From NCBI GenBank assembly GCA_963555705.1, contig OY743190.1:20219491-20283490 (forward strand): 64,000 nt of DNA, read 5' to 3'. Positions 11,442 to 22,971 of the stretch are shown one piece after another (the first letter of the stretch is position 1; each line of letters opens with the position of its first letter). The position numbers were made by a program, and so were the translations under genes. The stretch comes from Ligustrum vulgare (Eukaryota; Streptophyta; Magnoliopsida; Lamiales; Oleaceae). The notes beneath the pieces are model-generated. The model had not been told where the DNA came from, did not search any database, and saw only the letters and a program-made list of their open reading frames with translations.

Positions 11442-12221
11442 GTATTTTTTTTTTCTCTTTTCCCTTTCTCTTTTTCTCTTCATGGCGTGGTCGTGTGTTT
11501 TTTTTTTTTTCCAATAGGTTCTCGATTTTTCCCTGTCCATTGAACGACTTTGCATTGTTTGGGATTGTGTTTTGTGATTTGGGGTTTAGTTTTGATTGTT
11601 TTACCAACCATGGCATCATTTTTAGTTTGCACTCCAAGTGTTTGATGTAATGCCTAGGAGGATTTCGAGTGTTTCTTTGCCTCAAGTTGCATCTCTAACC
11701 ACCCCATTATGCTCGTTTGGGTGTATTGCCGTCGTATAGGAGTATAATTGTAGGAAAGTGTGGTGCTTGGTCTTGATACTTTCATAGGGCATATTGCATA
11801 GTCCTCTTTCCCCTCTACATATCAATTTATGGTTATTTTGGTTATGAGTTCCAACTTTTATCTTCGCATTGCCTAAGTTGTGACCCCGCATCGTCATTTT
11901 GGTTTGCCATATTGGATAGTGTCTCTTGCAGTTGACAAATATAGCATGACCTTGCACTTGATGCGTGCACTCTAACGAACACATGTTAGGTTCCTTGTAC
12001 TTAGGCTATTTTCCGATGTGTGATATGGGGGTTTCTACGATTATTTATACACCTCTTCCCACGACTTGGTTCCGCCCATACCTTGCTTGTGTGTACATTA
12101 TACAGGTCGTGAAAAGCCTTGATTTTCAATTTCGGCCTTTACCATCACGCACTATTGGCTTGCGCATATTTGCTTTTCCATCCCTATCCATGCTTGACTA
12201 ATCTCCTCGCTTCTTTCACAG
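11442..12221 (+). other. Candidate intron of the Athila second gene
   Basis: CTCAAG|GTATTT at 11436-11447 is a good donor, and a pyrimidine-rich stretch ending TTTCACAG at 12214-12221 is a good acceptor, placed eight bases before the ATG of the env-like gene. Athila second genes are thought to be made from spliced RNA. The interval is non-coding and about 780 bp. The sequence gives a consistent pair of sites but no proof of use. Confidence 0.45.
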
Positions 12222-12229
12222 GATTTTCT

Positions 12230-13277
12230 ATGGCCCCACCGACTAAGAAAGGAAAGCAGGTGGCAGGGGAATCCTCGGCTGTGCCCCGCCAGGAGAAGAC
12301 CCAGTCTAAACTGTGTATTAAGGAACGCCTTTTCCTCCCAGAAGACTTTCAGGAATGGAGGAGCGCTGACACCGTCATTGCCCCGCGACAGTTTTGGGCC
12401 CGCTTCGTCGAATTTGGATGGGTCAGATTCGTGAGTGATCTACCGTTTGGGAACCCCCCCGCTGGTGTACAAATTCTACACCCAGTTCAACAAAGACATT
12501 GGTGACGAGAGCTCCCTTGACTTTCACCACACTAGAGTTGCGAGGAAGAGAATCAAATTTGATAATGAAGTCGTGGATAACTATTTGGGGTTAAATAGCA
12601 CTGGGTCGGTCCCCATGTCGTCTAATGCGGGTGTTTTCTTTCCGGACCAAGAGGTGCTCCGTTCGGCTTTGAAGCCTGAACTCCATGACTCCCTGACTGT
12701 CATCCTTCCGCACTACAAGAATCGAGATCTACAGCGGGACGCCTGGTACCTGCACCAGTGGGGGTCGGGGAGTCTCTTCCCATCCACTAGCCTCACCACA
12801 GTATCTGTTCGCTACCTCCGGGTCTACTACGCCATCACCATGGGAATCAAGTTTGACTTGGGGCAGCACATCTTTGATACGATATCCACTTACGCCAGCT
12901 TGATACCACAGAAGCGGGGCATGCCGTTCCCTTGTTTAATCACCGCCTTATGCCGGGCTCAAAGAGTTCCCGCTGCGGTAAGTGACGACACCTTGGGGCA
13001 TGGGAATCGCCTCACGAAGGCGAGTTTGGAGAATGCTCGCAGGCAGATCGTTGCGAAGCGGGGTCACGGAGATGATGAATCAGGGGACTCCGATGGTGAT
13101 CAGGGCGCCGAGGAGCCCGCAGCACGGGAAGCGCCACAACATCCTAATGCTCCTACCCCTTTTGAGCTTCAGATGCTGGGCATGATGCAAGCCTTCCAAA
13201 CCCAACTGAACGCTATGCAAGAAGATCAGCAGCTTCTACTAGAGGAGCAGCGGGCCATTCGGGATCAGATTCGGTAA
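12230..13277 (+). pseudogene. Athila env-position ORF, one frameshift
   Basis: Second ORF of the Athila element, downstream of integrase in the place where some Athila elements carry an env-like gene. It starts MAPPTKKGKQVAGE at 12230, contains LFLPEDFQEWRS and QFWARFVEFGW, then loses frame in a run of seven C (12454-12460). The protein continues in another frame as VYKFYTQFNKDI to the stop at 13277. The C-terminal end (about 13150-13270) is Gln/Glu/Leu rich and could be a coiled coil. No signal peptide or membrane span is evident, so its env character is by position. It resembles the ATHILA ORF-1 family from memory. Function unknown. Confidence 0.65.
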
Positions 13278-15151
13278 TTGCAGAGAGCTCGGGACGATCA
13301 ACCTCCACAATAGCCCGAGGGAGTGTCTTCCTTTTTTTTCGCTTTTATTGCTTTCCCTTTTATTGTTTGCCTTTTTCAATGAGGACATTGAATTGTCTAA
13401 GTGGGGGGGGGGGGAATTGACTTGATTGTAAGCTTATCTAATTCAATTTCTCTCTGTAATCGAATCTTTAAAAGGTATTTTGATCTTGTTAGCTGTTTTT
13501 GCTACCTATCTATGCTACTTAGATCCTTAACCATACTTTGATAGGAAGCAACCTCACTTTTGGTACAATTTTTTTTGAAAAATCATTGCATAATTGGATA
13601 TAAATTGAGCACATAGAGATCATCTCGTCCAATACTTCATCAATAGGTTGGAAATGAAAAGTAAAATTGTCAAATACCTATAACCGAGTTAACCCGACCT
13701 ACAATAGACAGATTACCCTTTCATATATAACCTTGAATGTCCCAAATTATTATACCTATGTGAGTAGTAATGGTTTGAATGCTTTCAACCGTTACCCTCG
13801 ACCAATGGACTTAGATTGGAATGTAGATCAAGCAATGACCTATAACTCATAATTGGATGGGAGAAACACATGAAAACCATAATTTGTGAGCTTTTGAACC
13901 TAAGAGCTATTTTCAATACTTATAAGCTCGTAATTCTTTGATGTGTGTCCTGCATGGTTGAGTTATACTTGGATGTGCTTTCTTGTGCATACCGTTGTAG
14001 CTTCTTGATTCAAGTGCAGATTATAGCAAAGGCAATAGGTTAAACCAAATTTGACTTGCTAAAAGAGCCTACCTTGCTACATGGACCAATAGAAGCCCTT
14101 TTGAGCCTTAGCCTTTATTTGAATTTTTATGCCACGCTACAAGCCATGAATACCCTTTCTTTTGCATTATCTCTGTTTTGAACCCATTGAGAAGGGATTC
14201 GCAAGCTTTTGTTGATTGAGGATTGTGCTATGGTTTAAGTCTAATTTAGTGGAGATAGTTATCTTGTGTTGGGCGATGGTTGTATAATGGACTGAAGTCA
14301 GGGGAATGTAATTCTATCTTGTGCAAATTGATGACTTCCTAAGTTGCAGTCTATACTCGAAAAAAAAAAAAAGAGAGAGAGAGAAAGAGAAAAAGCAATG
14401 AAAAGGAAGTTAGTCAAGTGTGGATAAAGTTGGATAGTGGGAAACAATAAAGTTCATAATAAGAGTGAAGGAAGTGATGTTATTTTGAATCGACTTAGTT
14501 GCGAAGTTCCTTCTCGACTCAGCCTAAATATATCCTTTTATCCTACCTGACCCGAAGCCCCGTTACAACCAAATAAAGACCTTCGCTTTGCACTTGTGTA
14601 ATTTTTGGCTCCGGTTATGACAGTTAGGCAATCTGTGGTACGGACTTATCCATGCAGAGAACTGAGCGAAAAATTCAACATCTTATACACTTTGTGCGAA
14701 GAGAGGAACATCTTGTGAGGGTGTTAACTCCCATTACATTTACTTATGAGTGGTTTGAATTGCTTGGTCTAGGGTTGGTGGTATGAATGTGGTCGGGGGT
14801 ACTGTGTTGACTGAATTCACATCATGAACAACTCGGTTTACGAAACTGATTTCTTCTAGAGTTGGGCGAAATTATTCTCCTCGTAGTCACTCATACATGG
14901 TTGGGATGTGATCAAACACGAGAGGTGCAAGGAAATAAACCATATCGAGTCATGATTGGGATGGGGAATAAAGGGTGTTGCATCTCTAGCACACACTAAC
15001 ACAATCCGATCATGCAATGGAACAAATTTTTTGTTAAGGAAAAGTGGGTTGCAACCTCAAGTCTCTAAATTGTATTATGTGGTTTGAGTCCTATTTCTTT
15101 CTTGTTGAATCTTTGTTCGAGGACGAACAATGGTTCAAGTGTGGGGGGATT
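13278..15151 (+). other. Athila 3' non-coding region and polypurine tract
   Basis: No ORF that can be supported. A G run lies at 13403-13414, preceded by a GAGGACATTGAATTGTC block. Related blocks occur in the other Athila-like elements here (GAGGACAATGTA near 43388 and its reverse near 58680). A GA-rich tract lies at 14361-14395. The tract ends with TTCGAGGACGAACAATGG and the polypurine tract GTGGGGGGAT at 15141-15150, next to the LTR. Confidence 0.8.
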
Positions 15152-16181
15152 TGATAAGTGTTATATTCACGTTTATTTTATGCACTTATACCCTTGAATA
15201 TACCATAATGTGATTCTATCTAAGTATTATTAATGCATTTTATGTTTTATGTTGTATAGGATCCTAAAAGAGGAGAAAAGAAGAAAAAAGGACCAAATTG
15301 CACTAAAAACTGAAGTTTGGGGACTTAGGTGCAAATACCTTTACGGCCGTAAGTGCATGATTGAAACAGACAAAATTAAGCAGAAAAGATGTTACGGCCG
15401 TAAGAAACATCTTTACGGCCGTAAAGGGACATGTCACGGCCGTAACCTTCAAAAGATACAAAATCAGCAGAGACTCAATTACAGCCGTAAAAGAATTTTC
15501 ACGGCCGTAAATCTTCAAGTCAAAAATTTCCTTATTTCCATTCTTTCCATAATTTTGGATTTCTTGCTCCCAAAGCTAGGGCACGAGAATTGAAGTTATA
15601 AATAGGGAAGTTCATGACAAGAAAAAGAAGAATTACATTTTGAGAGCCACCAATATCAAGGTTTGAAGAGAAGAAATTCCGGGCAAAAAAAATCAAGGTG
15701 AATCAAGACAATATTTTTGGGGAGTTCTTCATGGCAATGCGTGGCTAGTCTTCTCAACCTAGTTCAAGGGGGACGTTGTGTTCATATTATTTTATTATTC
15801 ATTCCTCAAACTCGTAACGTAGTTCTTGTTTTTATGTTTTATTGATTGGATTTCTCATGAACATTAATTTCGTCAAGACAATTTATTAATTGATTAAGGC
15901 CTTGTCTTTTAATTATTGTGTTGATGTTTGCTAATTTGGGTAATTGGATTCGTATTTGTCTTGTTATCCAAATCATAGTAGCAATTGGTAATTTTATATT
16001 TCCATATGAAAATCCAATCTAGATTAATCAATTCGAGCATATGTAATTGATAATTTAGTTCACCTAATTCTTCTTGTTTTCACATAGTTAATGAATTAAA
16101 TCTAGGGAGCTTATTCTAGGTTATTCATTCACTCTAAATTGATTGGAGAACTAATTCTAATTGATTATTATTAAGGAAGAA

Positions 16182-18514
16182 CTAGTAATCGCACCCGTGC
16201 GATGCACGGAATAAATAATATTTATTGAATAAGTTGTAAAAATACGATGTCCAATAAAAATAACACAATAAAAAAATAATAATAATAACTTGCATACACA
16301 AATTGTGAATAATTTGTAATTTCATTTCTCCCTATAAGATTTCTTACTTTAATGCATAAATTGTATATTCAATATACAATCAAAATATAAAAAAAGAAAA
16401 GAAAAGAAAAGTTATGAATTGCATTTTTTTAACAGTTAATTGTTCATTATCTAGTTTCCTTAGTTTATTTATTCATATAGAATTGATTTTTCAAAAATAA
16501 TTTTTTTTTAATGTTCATTCACAACCACATATTATTTAAAAACTATTTTTTCACAATTGCACATGCTACTTTTTAACCACACTTTTTAAAAAAAAGAAAA
16601 TCAATTTTTAACTACTCAATTGATTGATTTGACAATTATTTTATTTTTTATACTACCTTCTTTCACTTTCAATCACACATTTAACACAATTTCTATAATT
16701 TATATCAAACTTACTCATATTCAATAGTTTCAAATATAATGTGACATTTTATTTTTCACCAACTATTGAAAATGACCATGGTAACCACACACACAAAAAA
16801 CTATTTTTTGTGCATGTTAAATAAATGTATGGACTATATTTTATTTTTAAATAAAATAAGTTTGATAAAACCTTAGCCCCTGTTCTCTTTACTGTTTTGA
16901 GGTCGTTTTCTATTTTTATTTTCGAAAACGCTAAAAACGCGTTCTCTTTACCATTTTCGAAAACGCATTTTAGAAAATAAAAAAAAATTTGTACACAAAA
17001 CGGAAAACGCCAGAAACATCGTTTTGGGCGTTTTGTGTGTATTTCGACAAAAAATGTCCAAAACGCGGAAAACGAGTTTTGGAATTTTTTTTTTTTTTTT
17101 TAATAGAATTATCTTAACTTAGAACTAAACTTAATATAAAGTTTTTATTTTTTTTATTTTTTTATTATTTTTTTTAGAATTATCCTAATTTGGAACTAAG
17201 CCTAAATAAAGATTTTTTTTTTTTTTTTTTTTTTGAGAATTATCCTAACTTGGAATTTAGTTTAAATAAAGTTTTATTGAGTTCAATATCAACATTACAA
17301 AAACAAATTAAATGAGAATTTTTGTTGTTATATTTCAAAAAATGTAATGATAAATGGACTCTAATGATTTTGAAAGAACTTGCATTTTCTGTATTTTAAT
17401 AGAAGTAGATCTTTCTCAAATCCCGAACCTGACCAATCTGTGTTAATATAGACTCTTAATGCTCACATTAGTGTGTTGCATGTAACCATATTTTTAGTGT
17501 ATTGTGAAAGGAAATTTGAGTTGGAGTTAGTAGTATTCTGCAAGCAAATTAATTAAAAATACTTTAAATAGTGTTCTGCAAAATTTCAAACAGAACGTGT
17601 TTTCCAGCTTTTCATTTTCAAAAACCGTTTTCAGAAATGACAAACCAAACGCGTTTTCAGCAAATTTGAAAACAAAAATGAAAACACAAAACACAAAATA
17701 TTTTCGAAAATAAAAATACAAAATAAAATACAAACAGAACGCCACCTTATATTTTTATTTTCTATAGAATTTAATGAATTAATTGTTAAAGTCTGTAGTA
17801 TATATTTTACAAATTGAAGTTATTTTAAATTTATAAAAATTAAAAAATAGATAAATGAACAAAATGAGTAAATTTATAAAATTAATTTCAAAATTACCAA
17901 AGAGTTTATCGAAACCTGAAGTTGTAGAAATTAAAATGATTCAATTGAATTTACTTAGAAATATCGGATATCATTATTTCTTTTAATTTGATAAGAAAAA
18001 AGATTTGAAATTAATCATTTATGTCAAATTGAAGTTAGGTAAGAAATGATAAATATCATTTTATGTCTTAGATGAGATAAATTAAAAAGATTAGATATTG
18101 AAAAAAGTAAAAAGTATAAGTAAAACTTTTACCTTTATTATTTGAGACAATTTTAAGAATGATATATTTAGAGTTTGCTCTCATTTGTTAACTTGTATTG
18201 AACTTCTCGTTAAGATCATGAATTTGACACCTATATTGCATATTTTTTGACGAAAAAATATTACAATAATTATCAAAAGAATAAAAATAATATACAATTT
18301 GATCTTTTTATAGATTTTTTATTTTTTACAATCAATAAGTCATTTATTACATGTCACTTATAATTAATTTTGCATTAATTGAAGTTTCCTAATTCAATTA
18401 TTAAAATAATTAATAAAATTACAAAGTTTCCTAAAATAGCAGGGAAAAATGGCGGGAAACTATGTGTGGGTTTTTTTGACGGCTATACTATTATTATATA
18501 TATTAAGATTAAGA
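16182..18514 (-). mobile_element. Non-autonomous Helitron
   Basis: On the minus strand it starts TC (18514-18513) and ends CTAG (16185-16182). It sits exactly between A and T of the LTR: removing it joins GGAAGAA to TTGGATT as in the intact LTR. Next to the 3' end is a hairpin, CCGTGC-GAT-GCACGG, about ten bases inside CTAG. All three are Helitron hallmarks. No Rep/helicase is seen. It carries a second inserted element at 16876-17746. Confidence 0.9.
16876..17746. mobile_element. PIF/Harbinger-type non-autonomous element inside Helitron
   Basis: Flanked by TTA at 16873-16875 and 17747-17749. The ends form imperfect inverted repeats: GCCCCTGTTCTCTTT at the left and, inverted, GGTGGCGTTCTGTTTG at the right, each followed by TTTTCGAAAACGC-like blocks. 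The same ends occur at 24859-25933. A three-base TTA duplication fits PIF/Harbinger elements. The interior is AT-rich with long T runs and no transposase. Confidence 0.65.
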
Positions 18515-18858
18515 TTGGATTAATTAGAGCTTTTTGATTATTCCGGGTGATAAATAAAACAAAGGAAATAGTACATGCGTTGCTTGGGGAATGACAATAT
18601 TATGATAGGGCACAACCGAACCCGAGAACTAGGATTCTTTATTATTTGATTTTTATTCCAGCTATTTACATCTTTATTTGATTATTTAGATTAATTGAAA
18701 TTTTCAACTCAAACCCCCTTTATAATTCTAATTGATATGGCATTAAATTAGTTCCCGTTCCTCGTGGGATCGACCCTTGCTTCCGCTATCACATTTAAAT
18801 TTGAGTTTTGGCAAGTAAGGAAATTTAATTAATTCTTGGTGCATCGCGACGCGCACCA

Positions 18859-19182
18859 GCGTGCAATGGTGGCTATTGAAGAATTATAAAATATGTTTTG
18901 AGATAATTGAATAAACACATTTAATTTTGAGTTTGCAAATTTTCTTATTGGTATTTAAGTTATTTTGGACACTTGAATTATTGTTCATTGAGTTTTAAAT
19001 GAAGTTAGGTTTTTAGTTACTTCCGCTCAATTTTTATTTCAAATTTGAAGTTTTGACTATTGGAGTCAGTTTTATAAAATAACAGGATTTAATTTCAGAT
19101 ATCTTTCACTCGATTAGTATTTTGAAAATTATTTTAAAAGGATGACGTGACGTTCCAGGTGTTTAGAACTCAGGGCATTACA
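18859..19182 (+). mobile_element. Tekay-like LTR, right part of split copy
   Basis: Starts with the second copy of GCGTG and continues the LTR broken at 4015: GTGCAATGGTGGC matches GATGAATGATGGTGGC near 50716, and the end GAACTCAGGGCATTACA matches GAACTCGGGGCGCTACA at 51018-51034. Directly after it comes Copia pol, with no primer site, so this LTR sits inside an older Copia element. Confidence 0.75.
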
Positions 19183-20230
19183 GATAATGCTATGCTTTCT
19201 AATGGCTTTAGAATCAACGAGTGCGACAAGTGTGTATATGTTAAGGACACTAATGATGGATGTCATATTGTGTCTGTATGTCGATGATGACATGTTCATT
19301 GTCGACGATTCTGATAAGATTATCAAAGCCACAAAGAATATGTTAAACTCAAAGTTTGACATGAAAGACATGGGTCTCGTGGATGTCATTTTGGGAATAA
19401 AAATTACTCGGACACCGAATGGACTTGTGTTATCTCAATCTCATTTTGTTGATAAGATGCTAGACAAGTTTAACAAGTCAGATACCACTGTAGCCAGGAC
19501 TCCAGTGGATTTGAGTTTCCATTTATCTAAGAATACTAGTGACGGCGTGTCACAGTTAGAATATCCACGAATAATAAGGAGTTTAATGTATTTAATGACT
19601 TGTACGAGACCGGATATAGCATACTCAGTTAGCAGATTGAGTCGCTACACGAGTAGCCCAGGTGCTATCCACTGGAAAGCCATTTTCAGGGTGTTACATT
19701 ATTTGAGGTACACTCATGACTTTGGATTGCATTAATCTAGATACCCTGCAGTAATCGAAGGTTATGCTGATGCAAATTGGATATCAGATATGTCAGGCTC
19801 CAAATCTACAAGTGGATATGTCTTCACTCTTGGTGGTGTAGTCGTCTCTTGGAAATCGTCCAAACAAACTTGCATCGCAAGATTTATAATGGAATCAGAG
19901 TTTATTGCTTTAGACAAAGCAACTGAAGAAGCAGAGTGGCTTCGCTAATTTGTTAAGGATATTCCAAGATGGTCCAAGCTTATGCCTGCAATTTGAGTTT
20001 ATTGCGATACTCAATCAGCAATTAGCAGGGCACATAGCAATATGTATAATGGTAAGTCTCGACATATTCGAAGATGACATAATACCATTTGACAACTACT
20101 CTCACAAGATATTATCACTCTAGACTATGCGAAGTCAAAGGATAATATTACGGATGGATCCGCTAACCAAAAGATTAACTCGAGAGCTAGTTGTAAAAGC
20201 ATCGAAGGGAATAGGCCTACAGCCTAAGAG
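19183..20230 (+). pseudogene. pol: Copia pol remnant: RT end and RNase H
   Basis: The RT part shows the catalytic [11 protein letters not shown] box, FDMKDMG and VILGIKI, then the conserved [23 protein letters not shown] stretch, open to 19735. A stop follows at 19733-19735. RNase H continues in frame with [20 protein letters not shown] and SWKSSKQT, with further stops near 19948, 19996 and beyond. It begins abruptly at the LTR boundary; the 5' half of the element is not in the window. A dead Copia copy. Confidence 0.85.
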
Positions 20231-20788
20231 GTTGAAAGATATCATGGTAGAAACCTAACCTAGCTGAATTGAGATCCTAGAATCTAGATTCAAATGGACA
20301 ACTAAATCGTGTATATCTGTGTAGATCGCTGAAAAGGTTCTCCTTCTGTTGATTTCTATGGTGCTCACAGTAATTGAAAGATGCAGGTTAAGCTATGCTT
20401 TTAATGACACTTAAGCGTGGTGGTGAAATGCTGAGTTAAGAGGTCACCTATGTGAGTGTTAATTGAGGCCGCTTCTATAAGGATTGGGAAGGCTACATTC
20501 TTGAACAAACACTTGCAGAACCAGGCGACGTTTTCATGGTCAAAACGAGCACAACTTTGAAAACTACGTTATGTCTAGAATGATCCTTTGTAAGATCTAT
20601 TGTCTTGGTTTAAACAAATGGCGAAACAGTTCAAGGCATCAGATCCACTGGTTTGCTAGTAATACCCGATAGGTTTCACAAGGAAAGGTTCAAAACTAAA
20701 TACTACCTATCCTATGCAAGATTGATTCGATTTACTCTCTCCTCTCTCGACTCTCCGATTTTCGCAAATTTTCATTCATGTGGGGGAT
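20231..20788 (+). other. Copia 3' non-coding region with polypurine tract
   Basis: No supported ORF. It ends with CATGTGGGGGAT (20778-20788), a typical polypurine tract, directly before an LTR opening TGTTGGAAAAC. Confidence 0.65.
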
Positions 20789-21744
20789 TGTTGGAAAACT
20801 TCATCAACATTTTTTTTCATCAACAGCCATCAATTTCCATCATTTTTTTTATATATATAATGAATCATTTTCAAAAACTTTTAATTCTATCAGTTTTGGC
20901 TTGAATGAAAATTCTCGTCATCAAATGAAATTTATTGTTAGCTTCAATTGCAGTGAAATTTTGTATTGGGTTGGGTTGTAAAGGTGATTGAATTGGGTTG
21001 TAATTGTAAAGGTGATTTGGGGTAGGAATGGCAATGGGTCAGGTTCGGGGCGGGTCGGGGCCGACCCGCCCCAAACCCGAAATGGCCAAACCTCGCCTCG
21101 AGACTGTTCGCGGGGCGGGGCGACATCCCTCCCCGCCACGCCAAATGATCCGAAATTAAAATAATTTTTTTTTCGGTAATAAAATTTTAGGTGAAAAACT
21201 TAGGAGTCGAACTAGTTAGAGTTTTTAAGTTTGAACTTTAAACATAATATATATATTTGAAGGGGAAAAAAATCAATAAACAACATAATTGTATAATGAT
21301 TATGTATTCTCATACCCTTAAATTCCACCAAGGTTCAATTCTTGTAGACATCATTAAATTTATTTTTAGTTTCTCAAAAAAAAAAAAAAAAAAAAAATCT
21401 CCGGTCAAGGGTCGGGGCGGGGCCGCCCCGAACCCGCCCCGCAGACCCGACGGGACGAGTAACTTTCGGGACGGGACGAGTCGTTTCGAGTCCTCCGAGT
21501 TTCGAATCGTTCGGATTTCTTTGCCATCCCTAATTTGGGGGCTGCTACAAAATTGTGCTTAAAGTTGGTTCAAGAGCATGGGAGAAACGTGAGTTCAAAT
21601 TCATGTGCATTTATTCAATATTTTTACTGTTATTAATTGAATTGGGTTGTAGTCGCTGTCTATTTGTGTGTTAGATACAGAGACTCAAACATACACAGAT
21701 CTATAAGCCACGTCGAACGGCAAAATTCCTGTCATTATGTATTC
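20789..21744 (+). mobile_element. Copia 3' LTR (end not resolved)
   Basis: Opens TGTTGGAAAACTTC right after the polypurine tract. It is interrupted by a hAT-type MITE at 21023-21532. I could not fix its 3' end; it is placed just before the SINE target duplication and may be shorter. Confidence 0.45.
21023..21532. mobile_element. hAT-type MITE, 510 bp
   Basis: Flanked by a perfect 8-bp duplication ATTTGGGG (21015-21022 and 21533-21540). The ends are inverted: TAGGAATGGC at the left and GCCATCCCTA at the right. An 8-bp duplication and a TAGGGATGGC-like terminus fit hAT elements. Both subterminal regions are strikingly GC-rich (GGGGCGGG, CCGCCCCG), in contrast to the AT-rich surroundings. No transposase. 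Confidence 0.85.
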
Positions 21745-22022
21745 AGAACCTGAAAATTTCGGCTCGAGGACACATCTTCCAATGGCAAAGGAAAGGGTTG
21801 GTAAGACTCAGTGCAGCAGTGTGCAGGATTCGAATCCTGAGATATTGAATTTGTGTCTTGTCGTCAGCGGGAGTTATCCAAACTTTGGACTTACCATCAA
21901 GTCCTCTACTCTAACTCTGAGAGGTATAACTTGCGATTAACCTTCTCAATCAATAAATCAGGGTAGGGTCGGTTGGACCCCTCAAGGGCGGACTACACCT
22001 TTTTTTAGAACCTGAAAATTTC
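21745..22022 (+). mobile_element. SINE with 16-bp target duplications
   Basis: The body is 21761-22006, flanked by AGAACCTGAAAATTTC at 21745-21760 and 22007-22022. An internal Pol III promoter is visible: A-box-like TGGCAAAGG at about 21783 and B box GGATTCGAATCC at 21826-21837. It ends in a short T run (about 21999-22006), as in Au-type plant SINEs. Intact target duplications suggest a fairly recent insertion. Confidence 0.85.
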
Positions 22023-22971
22023 CATGTGTCTTCTAGTGCAAAAGGTCAACTGGATGTCAATCCATAGACGGTCATTTTTTGCCTTTGAAGTGTCTTCACT
22101 GATTACGTGATTCTTTAGATAAACTCGAGCACACTGGGCTGAAGATGAGTGCCACAAAGGTTCCATAATCACCTGTTTTGGTCAGGTAGGATTCCTCGTA
22201 ATATTGATATTCTTCTTTCTTATTGAGATATTCTTTGTGCTAGCATTTAAAGACCTGTTTCTGATCGTAATCCCACCTGCTATTTCTTCATGTACACATT
22301 GAAGATTATTCTTTAGATAAATTGGAGCACACTTCATTGATTAGAATTTCTTTGGATGTTTTGGTCTCCATGAATTTGTTAAGCGTGTGAGCTCAGCAGC
22401 GTTTCTATTTTTTCAACCTACCTCTTCGTTGGGTTCTTGTGTTCAAATTTAAATGTGATATATATAGGTAGAAAATGAAATTTAAATAATTTATTCATGG
22501 CAGAAGTGGCTTCCAAATGTAGGTGTTAGCTTCAATTTGGGCCTTTTGAGTTTTTGTTTCTTTCATTGCCAATGGTGCAATAAATGTCGAATTCCTCCTC
22601 GTTGAACTGTGAACTGTACTTGTGAACTCTTTGTGCTGTTAATTATGTATATAACCTTTTGTTGTGACTGTTATGTCTAATATGTTTGAGAGAAACCATT
22701 AGTTAATCCAGGAGTCGAATTCAAGGTTACAAGTATCATCCAAAAAATACAATTTCAGATTCAATGCCAAAATATAAAATTTTAGTTCATTAATTTTTCA
22801 TCCCAATCAAGAAATTTACATCAAAAGTTAGCAGCAATAATTTTGCATCGCAAATCTCACAAAGAAAAGGAACAAAGAGTTAAATTGTAAGCAATATATA
22901 AATAAAAACCAGAATCTACGGACCTACGGCTTCATCCTATTCAGGAGTTTCATCAAACACCTTTCCTTCAA
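22023..22971. other. Non-coding, downstream of host gene
   Basis: No ORF that can be supported. Part should be the 3' UTR of the minus-strand gene. A phrase TTCTTTAGATAAAxTxGAGCACAC occurs twice, near 22110 and 22310. Confidence 0.5.

Larger units (their letters stand above)
4016..18858 (+). mobile_element. Complete Athila-type Ty3 LTR retrotransposon
   Basis: The element is bounded by LTRs that open TGATAAGTG and close GCGCACCA and is flanked by GCGTG on both sides. In order: 5' LTR, tRNA-Asp-type primer site, gag-pol in one frame (5621-10945), a palindrome-rich spacer, an env-like second gene (12230-13277), a 1.9-kb non-coding tract, polypurine tract and 3' LTR. Removing the 2333-bp Helitron from the 3' LTR leaves about 1374 bp against 1443 bp for the 5' LTR; the main difference is loss of a palindrome unit and the two otherwise match closely. 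Three in-frame stops and one frameshift make this copy unlikely to be autonomous. Confidence 0.93.
15152..18858 (+). mobile_element. Athila 3' LTR, interrupted by a Helitron
   Basis: Opens TGATAAGTG right after the polypurine tract and ends GCGCACCA, followed by the target duplication. It aligns with 4016-5458 except for a missing palindrome pair near 15430, small changes, and the 2333-bp insert at 16182-18514. Palindromes lie at 15341-15510. Confidence 0.92.

Noticed and set aside
21821..21840. tRNA gene, because of the B-box-like GGATTCGAATCC
   Set aside because: No cloverleaf or anticodon arm; the flanking duplications and T-tail show a SINE.
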